This document shows positions 6,588-10,784 of a stretch of 10,784 nt of DNA, one piece after another. Origin of the DNA: Legionellales bacterium (lineage in GTDB: Bacteria > Pseudomonadota > Gammaproteobacteria > Berkiellales > Berkiellaceae); contig JAHFQF010000068.1 of the NCBI GenBank assembly GCA_023266435.1, positions 1-10,784 of the forward strand, in the 5' to 3' direction. The position numbers and the translations under genes are program-made. Positions within the stretch are counted from its first letter, which is position 1. Every line of letters begins with the position of its first letter. Below the pieces are notes generated by a model. The model was not told where the DNA came from. It saw nothing but the letters and a program-made list of their open reading frames with translations, and did not search any database.

Positions 6588-7910
6588 TTAGTTGCTCTGA
6601 CTTTTTTGTAAGCCAGTTAAGTCTTTAATAAATTTCATTTTCTGCAAAATAGGGTAACTTTGACACAAATACCGCCACAATGCGAATGGCATTTGTACTG
6701 TCATTTTCCAGCTCCCATCAGCCAATACGGTTTCTTGCAAAATTGCTTTTTTATTGTACAAAGTTGCTCGCAATTTGGCATCACTATAGTCCAGATCCAC
6801 ACACCCTGTCACGAGGTGTTGATCTAACTTATCGACCAGGGCTTGCTTTACCGCATCAAAATGCTCAGGATGATAGGCAGATAACCAAATTCGCATAGGC
6901 TTACCTAAGGCGTCTAGTTCTATTTCAGGTAAAGCCATCGGTAATTTGTCACATTTATTATAAATGACTAACTGAGGAACCTGCATGGCGCCAATTTCTG
7001 TCAATACTTTGCTCACCGCATCTTGATGATCCAAATGATTAGGATCACTGGCATCCACAACGTGCAACAATAAATCGCTGAAAGTTGCCTCTTCTAATGT
7101 GGCTCTAAATGCATTCACGAGTTGATGCGGTAAGTCTCGAATAAAGCCTACTGTATCGACCAACATGACTTTACCAATCACAGGTAACTCTAGGCCTCTT
7201 AAGGTGGGATCTAAAGTTGCAAATAACTGATCTGCAACAAAAGTCGCTGCGCCAGTTAATGCATTAAAAAGCGTGGATTTACCCGCATTTGTATAGCCTA
7301 CCAATGCCACGGTCGGCATTTGCTTTTGTTCACGAGATTGTCGCGACAAATCGCGGTGCTGGCTTACTTTTTCTAATTTATCTTTGATGGTATCAATGCG
7401 TTGACGCAGCAACCGTCGATCTGTTTCTAATTGAGTTTCACCAGGACCTCTGAGTCCGATCCCGCCCTTTTGACGCTCTAAGTGTGTCCAACCACGCACA
7501 AGTCGCGTTGATGCATGCGTTAATTGCGCTAACTCAACCTGAAGCTTTCCTTCAAAGGTACGGGCACGTTGTGCAAAGATATCCAAGATGAGCCCTGTAC
7601 GGGAAATCACTCGACATTGTAAAATTTTCTCTAAATTACGCTCTTGTGCTGGCGATAATTCTAGATTAAATAAAACTAAATCCGCTTTTAAAGTGCTGAC
7701 TAATTGCTGCAGTTCTTCTACTTTACCTGACCCAATGTAAGTTTTAGGATTAGGTACAGGGCGCGATGTTGTCACAATCTCTAATACTTCTGCGCCAGCA
7801 GCCAAAGCCAATGCCTGAAATTCTGCTAAGCGGGATTCATTTGAAGATTTATCATCATTGACTTGTACGAGGATACTCCGATCACCCCCGTGCTTAGGGC
7901 GTTCAAACAA
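6588..7910 (-). CDS. hflX: GTPase HflX (50S-binding, ribosome-splitting factor)
   Basis: Translational GTPase of the Obg-HflX superfamily that binds the 50S subunit and splits stalled ribosomes under stress. It has 440 residues from the chosen start (E. coli 426). In numbering from the upstream GTG: N-terminal HflX domain with SRPVPNPKTYIGSGKVEEL (55-73) and LSPAQERNLE (91-100); linker motif GGIGLRGPGETQLETDRR (155-172); G domain with Walker A GYTNAGKST (211-219), switch I LFATLDPT (235-242), DTVGF (258-262), NKCD (324-327) and SA (350-351); then the C-terminal domain. All nucleotide-binding motifs are intact. The open frame begins at GTG 7928, but no ribosome-binding site precedes it. A TTG six codons on (7910) has AGAGAGG 6 nt upstream and gives MFERPKHGGDRSILVQV, matching the MF(D/E)R start of E. 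coli HflX, so I prefer it. If GTG is used, the gene ends at 7928. Confidence 0.96.
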   Translation of the reverse strand: MFERPKHGGDRSILVQVNDDKSSNESRLAEFQALALAAGAEVLEIVTTSRPVPNPKTYIGSGKVEELQQLVSTLKADLVLFNLELSPAQERNLEKILQCRVISRTGLILDIFAQRARTFEGKLQVELAQLTHASTRLVRGWTHLERQKGGIGLRGPGETQLETDRRLLRQRIDTIKDKLEKVSQHRDLSRQSREQKQMPTVALVGYTNAGKSTLFNALTGAATFVADQLFATLDPTLRGLELPVIGKVMLVDTVGFIRDLPHQLVNAFRATLEEATFSDLLLHVVDASDPNHLDHQDAVSKVLTEIGAMQVPQLVIYNKCDKLPMALPEIELDALGKPMRIWLSAYHPEHFDAVKQALVDKLDQHLVTGCVDLDYSDAKLRATLYNKKAILQETVLADGSWKMTVQMPFALWRYLCQSYPILQKMKFIKDLTGLQKSQSN

Positions 7911-7916
7911 ATGTGG

Positions 7917-7923
7917 CCTCTCT
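7917..7923 (-). promoter_or_regulatory. Ribosome-binding site supporting the TTG start of hflX
   Basis: AGAGAGG lies 6 nt before TTG (7908-7910). The competing GTG at 7926-7928 has no purine-rich site in front of it, only the arm of a hairpin. Together with the family-like N-terminus after TTG, this decides the start call. Confidence 0.6.
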
Positions 7924-7926
7924 AAC

Positions 7927-7944
7927 ACACGTCAAAAAACGTGT
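7927..7944 (-). promoter_or_regulatory. Perfect hairpin in the hfq-hflX junction
   Basis: On the minus strand ACACGT (7944-7939) and ACGTGT (7932-7927) enclose the loop TTTTTG. The six perfect pairs can be extended by two G-U pairs in RNA. It fills most of the gap between the hfq stop (7952) and the hflX ribosome-binding site. It is not a standard terminator because the U-run is in the loop, not after the stem. It could control hflX translation, offer a U-rich Hfq site, or protect a 5' end. Confidence 0.5.
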
Positions 7945-7950
7945 ACTAAT

Positions 7951-7956
7951 ATTATA
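7951..7956 (-). promoter_or_regulatory. Perfect -10 hexamer overlapping the hfq stop codon (possible hflX promoter)
   Basis: TATAAT on the minus strand overlaps the hfq TAA. No good -35 sequence lies 16-18 bp upstream, and no extended -10 TG is present, so activity is uncertain. The predicted start (about 7944-7945) would fall at the first base of the hairpin at 7927-7944. E. coli hflX is known to have transcription starts near the end of hfq, which makes an internal promoter reasonable. Confidence 0.3.
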
Positions 7957-8275
7957 AATTACCTGGCATCTCATACACATCTTCGTGTTCGTGCTCGTGT
8001 TCCTGTTCATGATGTAGCTCTTGATGGTCAGGGTGTGCGGTAGAGTGTACCGCAGCTTGCGCTTTAGCGCTAACATTTCTAGCAGGCACTACAGTAGAAA
8101 TGGCATGCTTGTAAACCATCTGGCTCACATTGTTTTTTAATAACACAACAAACTGATCAAAGGATTCGATTTGTCCTTGCAATTTAATGCCATTGACCAA
8201 ATAAATTGCCACAGGCACACGCTCTTTGCGTAGTGCATTCAAAAACGGATCTTGCAACGACTGGCCCTTGGACAT
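7952..8275 (-). CDS. hfq: RNA chaperone Hfq
   Basis: Sm-like hexameric protein that binds A-rich and U-rich RNA, pairs small RNAs with mRNAs and affects RNA decay. It has 107 residues. The core 1-65 is almost textbook: MSKGQSLQDPFLNALRKERV with Q8 and D9, Y25 and K31 (distal face), Q41 and F42, and YKHAIST with K56 and H57 (proximal face). The rim reads R16-K17-R19 where E. coli has R16-R17-R19. The C-terminal tail (66-107) differs from the enterobacterial one: eight histidines at 77, 81, 84, 88, 89, 93, 95 and 97 alternate with glutamates, ending VYEMPGNL. The acidic residues could serve as the nucleic-acid-mimicking tip known from E. coli Hfq. The ATG has AGAAGGAG about 9 nt upstream. It sits between miaA and hflX, as in E. 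coli. The 110-bp gap to miaA has no convincing promoter or strong terminator. Confidence 0.98.
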   Translation of the reverse strand: MSKGQSLQDPFLNALRKERVPVAIYLVNGIKLQGQIESFDQFVVLLKNNVSQMVYKHAISTVVPARNVSAKAQAAVHSTAHPDHQELHHEQEHEHEHEDVYEMPGNL

Positions 8276-8386
8276 AAAACTACGCTCCTTCTTTCTTTTT
8301 ATTGTCAGCCAAACAACATCAAAAACTTGTAAAGACTACAAATGCTTTCCGCTAGCATCGAAAAAGTGTAACATCCCCAATTCGAT

Positions 8387-9328
8387 TTAGGAAGCCGCAG
8401 ACAAGAATTTTGTCATCTGTTTTGTAGCGTCATCCAGCAAATGTGACGCATCTTCTAATGCATGTAAAGGCGCTATCCAATGTTTCAACCATGTCATTTG
8501 ACGCTTTGCTAATTGACGAGTCGCGACAATACTGGTTTCAATAAATCTGTCGTAGGTTAATTGACCTGATAAATGCTCCATGGCTTGTCGATAACCCACA
8601 GCACGCATACTGGGCAGCATGGGATCAAACCATGTTTGCTGATAGAGGTGTTGTGCTTCTGCCAAAAATCCTTCGGCCACCATGTCATGAAAACGCTTTG
8701 CAATACGCGTATGCAGTACGGGGCGTTCCGGCCAAATGGCTAATTGTAAACACGGGTATTCAAAAGACACCTTGGGTTGTTCAAAGTGTGCTTGCATCAC
8801 CTTGCCGGTAAGTAAATTTACTTCTAATGCACGCAAAATACGTTGCGGATCGTTGTGATGAATTCGCTGCGCAGCCACTGGATCCAAAGACTGTAACTGC
8901 TGATGCATGGCCTCGCACCCATTTTTTTGATAATCCGCAAACAATTGCTCGCGTAATGAGGCATCTGCTTTCGGTAAAGGCGACAAACCTTGTAATAAGG
9001 CTTTAAAATATAACATCGTTCCTCCCACTAACAGTGGGATTTTATTGCTTGCATGTGCTTTTTGAATACAATCAGAGGCACAAGAGACGAAATCAGCGGC
9101 ATTAAAAGGCTCGTCAGGATTACAAATGTCGATGAGATCATGAGGATATTTTTGCTGCTCAGCGCGCGTCGGCTTACCTGTACCAATGTCTAATCCTCGA
9201 TAGACTAAAGCAGAGTCCACACTGATTAATTGGCAAGGAAATTGATCGGCCAATGCCATAGCTAAGGCTGTTTTTCCGGAGGCTGTGGGGCCCATTAAGA
9301 AGATGACTGGCTGCAAAGGCGAGGTCAT
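8387..9328 (-). CDS. miaA: tRNA dimethylallyltransferase MiaA
   Basis: Transfers the dimethylallyl group of DMAPP to N6 of A37 in tRNAs that read codons beginning with U, the first step toward ms2i6A. It has 313 residues, a normal length. Motifs: P-loop GPTASGKT (13-20), whose Thr20 is the conserved catalytic-region threonine; DSALVYRGLDIGTGKPT (38-54) with the general-base Asp38; VGGTMLYFKALLQGLSPLP (101-119); DPQRILRALEV (160-170); RAVGYRQ (242-248); and TRQLAKRQMTWLKHW (270-284), the tRNA-binding C-terminal motif. It is complete, with no sign of decay. The ATG overlaps the mutL stop as ATGA, implying coupled translation, the usual arrangement in gammaproteobacteria. The long open frame on the opposite phase near the 5' end is a shadow. 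Confidence 0.98.
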   Translation of the reverse strand: MTSPLQPVIFLMGPTASGKTALAMALADQFPCQLISVDSALVYRGLDIGTGKPTRAEQQKYPHDLIDICNPDEPFNAADFVSCASDCIQKAHASNKIPLLVGGTMLYFKALLQGLSPLPKADASLREQLFADYQKNGCEAMHQQLQSLDPVAAQRIHHNDPQRILRALEVNLLTGKVMQAHFEQPKVSFEYPCLQLAIWPERPVLHTRIAKRFHDMVAEGFLAEAQHLYQQTWFDPMLPSMRAVGYRQAMEHLSGQLTYDRFIETSIVATRQLAKRQMTWLKHWIAPLHALEDASHLLDDATKQMTKFLSAAS

Positions 9329-10784
9329 TCAACAAGCTCCTTATCTGAAAAAAATGCAGCCAGATGCTCATCCGTCATCTCCAAGATACCCTCTCCGCAT
9401 TTTTGACACATATCAGAGATCATACAGACTCGCAACGCATTGGGCAGTTTAAAAAAATCCTGCACTGTTAATCGTCCGACCATCCACGCCAATGCAGCCT
9501 GAGGAGAGCGTTCTAGGTATCCATGTAATTCTTTAAAAAACTGTTCTGAAATTTGCTCAGCAAACAAAGCAGGCAGATGCTGCACTTGAATCAAGGTCTT
9601 TTCTGTGTGCACTTGAAATCCTAACCAACTTAAAGTGTGTCTATGCGCATCCTCGCTTAACGCAAGCGCTATTGTTTTAGGCAGTAAATATACTTGTTTG
9701 AATTCGTTTGCTCGACCCACCTGAACTATTGATAGCCACCAATCGCGTAAAGCGCGCAGTGTTTTGATACAAAAGAGCTTTTCCTGATAATTGACCCAGA
9801 GATAGTGTGGGAACTGTTGGAAAACAATTTGACAGGCAGTATCAGTGGGTATATCGATAGATTGTGATCTTGCTGGTACGACATGCTGCAATGCTGAGGC
9901 GCGCCCTAGGCGTTTATCCGTGGTGAACAGTGGCGTAGATGTTTGTACTAACTCGTTGCTGTGATGCTTTAAAGTCTCTTGACTACGTTGAATTACCTGT
10001 AAAATAAATTCGGATACCCACTGTGTATCATGAAAACGCACTTCTTGTTTGGTGGGATGGACGTTGACGTCTACTTCATTTGCAGGTAGCTCTAAAAAAA
10101 TTACATAACTGGGGCTCAACCCCAGAGACAACTCCTCCGTAAATGCGCTACGAATCAAGTGCGTAATTTTAGGATCTTTGACAATACGGCCATTCACATA
10201 AAAATATTGCCAATGCGCATAACGCTTAGCAAAACGTGCCGGTGCCAACCAGGCTTTTAATTGAATCTCTGTTGCCTGCTCTTGAAAATACAGGGCATGC
10301 TTTGCCCACTGCTGTCCAAAACATCGCCCCACTCTTTTACGATAAGCTGGGAGCTCTTTTGCACCTGGCAGTTGTAAGATTATTTTTCCTTGATGTACAT
10401 ACTGGAATCCGACTTCGGGATGTGCTAGCGCCAAACGTTTGATCGTGTCTTCTGCATGAAACAACTCTGTTTTAGCAGATTTTAAAAACTTACGCCGAAC
10501 TGGTGTTTGGCAGAATAATTCCTCTACTAGCACCGTTGTCCCGGGTGGATGCGCGGCAGGTATTTGCTCTGGGCACTGCTCTTTTCCAGACACTGTTACT
10601 TGCCAAGCCTCTGCTTGCTGCTCAGTTCTAGAAGTTAAGGTTAGGTGAGAAACCGCGGCAATGCTAGCCAATGCTTCTCCTCTAAATCCAAAGGTCTTTA
10701 ATTGCGTTAAATCCTCAAAGTCACAAATCTTGCTGGTTGCATGACACTGCAAAGCCAATGGCAAATCTTCTTTTAAAATACCGT
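9325..10784 (-). CDS. mutL: DNA mismatch repair protein MutL (5' end outside window)
   Basis: GHKL-ATPase that couples MutS mismatch recognition to strand incision and UvrD unwinding. The visible 485 codons begin at the GI of the conserved DNGxGI motif, so about 60 N-terminal residues, including the ATP-binding Glu helix, lie beyond the edge. Seen here: HATSK (14-18 of the visible part), GFRGEALASI (32-41), PPGTTVLVEELFCQTPVRRKF, YVNGR, NEVDVNVHPTKQEVRFH in the S5-like transducer domain, a short linker and the C-terminal dimerisation domain. The protein is expected to be about 545 residues, with a shorter linker than E. coli (615). No DQHA(X)2E(X)4E endonuclease motif is seen, so it looks like the MutH-dependent class. 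A CQKC motif stands near the C-terminus. The frame is open to the window edge, so an internal TTG near 10764 should not be taken as the start. The stop overlaps miaA by ATGA. Confidence 0.97.
   Translation of the reverse strand, partial: GILKEDLPLALQCHATSKICDFEDLTQLKTFGFRGEALASIAAVSHLTLTSRTEQQAEAWQVTVSGKEQCPEQIPAAHPPGTTVLVEELFCQTPVRRKFLKSAKTELFHAEDTIKRLALAHPEVGFQYVHQGKIILQLPGAKELPAYRKRVGRCFGQQWAKHALYFQEQATEIQLKAWLAPARFAKRYAHWQYFYVNGRIVKDPKITHLIRSAFTEELSLGLSPSYVIFLELPANEVDVNVHPTKQEVRFHDTQWVSEFILQVIQRSQETLKHHSNELVQTSTPLFTTDKRLGRASALQHVVPARSQSIDIPTDTACQIVFQQFPHYLWVNYQEKLFCIKTLRALRDWWLSIVQVGRANEFKQVYLLPKTIALALSEDAHRHTLSWLGFQVHTEKTLIQVQHLPALFAEQISEQFFKELHGYLERSPQAALAWMVGRLTVQDFFKLPNALRVCMISDMCQKCGEGILEMTDEHLAAFFSDKELVE

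Noticed and set aside
8326..8345. Hairpin TTGTA-GTCTT-TACAA followed by TTTTT between miaA and hfq as a terminator
   Set aside because: Only five mostly A-T pairs and one intervening base before the U-run; too weak to call, and the operon is expected to continue into hfq.
9325..10764. MutL as a complete 479-residue protein starting at TTG 10764
   Set aside because: The frame continues to the window edge with the conserved GILKEDLPLAL, so the gene is cut by the edge and not internally started.

Overview
The window is a stretch of chromosomal core genome from a gammaproteobacterium, read almost entirely on the minus strand. In transcription order it holds mutL (5' end cut by the window edge), miaA, hfq, hflX, hflK, hflC, a yjeT-like DUF2065 gene, purA, rnr and rlmB (3' end cut off). 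This is the mutL-miaA-hfq-hflX-hflK-hflC-yjeT-purA-rnr-rlmB superoperon order known from Escherichia coli and relatives. G+C is in the mid-40s percent by eye. nsrR, which sits between purA and rnr in E. coli, is absent; a class II tRNA-Leu(CAG) lies there on the opposite strand. The Hfq tail, the short MutL linker and the base composition argue against Enterobacteriaceae. A Legionella/Coxiella-like lineage is possible, but this is only an impression.

Layout from high to low coordinates: mutL and miaA overlap by ATGA. A 110-bp gap leads to hfq, and hflX follows closely. A 235-bp spacer separates hflX from hflK and is the least ordinary part of the window. It is richer in G+C than the genes, bounded by imperfect inverted repeats, and carries remnant-like open frames. 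hflK and hflC abut, DUF2065 starts 10 bp after hflC, and purA 17 bp later. The tRNA-Leu faces purA tail-to-tail, 9 bp away, and diverges from rnr across 57 bp. rnr and rlmB overlap by ATGA.

The genes cover mismatch repair (MutL), tRNA i6A37 modification (MiaA), post-transcriptional control by small RNAs (Hfq), ribosome rescue or splitting (HflX), control of the FtsH membrane protease (HflK/HflC), AMP synthesis (PurA), structured-RNA decay (RNase R) and 23S rRNA 2'-O-methylation (RlmB).

I found no defence system, prophage, integrase, CRISPR array or complete mobile element. The points worth a second look are the hflX-hflK spacer, a probable TTG start for hflX, a hairpin and perfect -10 hexamer at the hfq/hflX junction, a His/Glu-rich Hfq tail, the antisense tRNA, and A7 tracts in the rnr tail. 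No gene-free stretch exceeds 300 bases.
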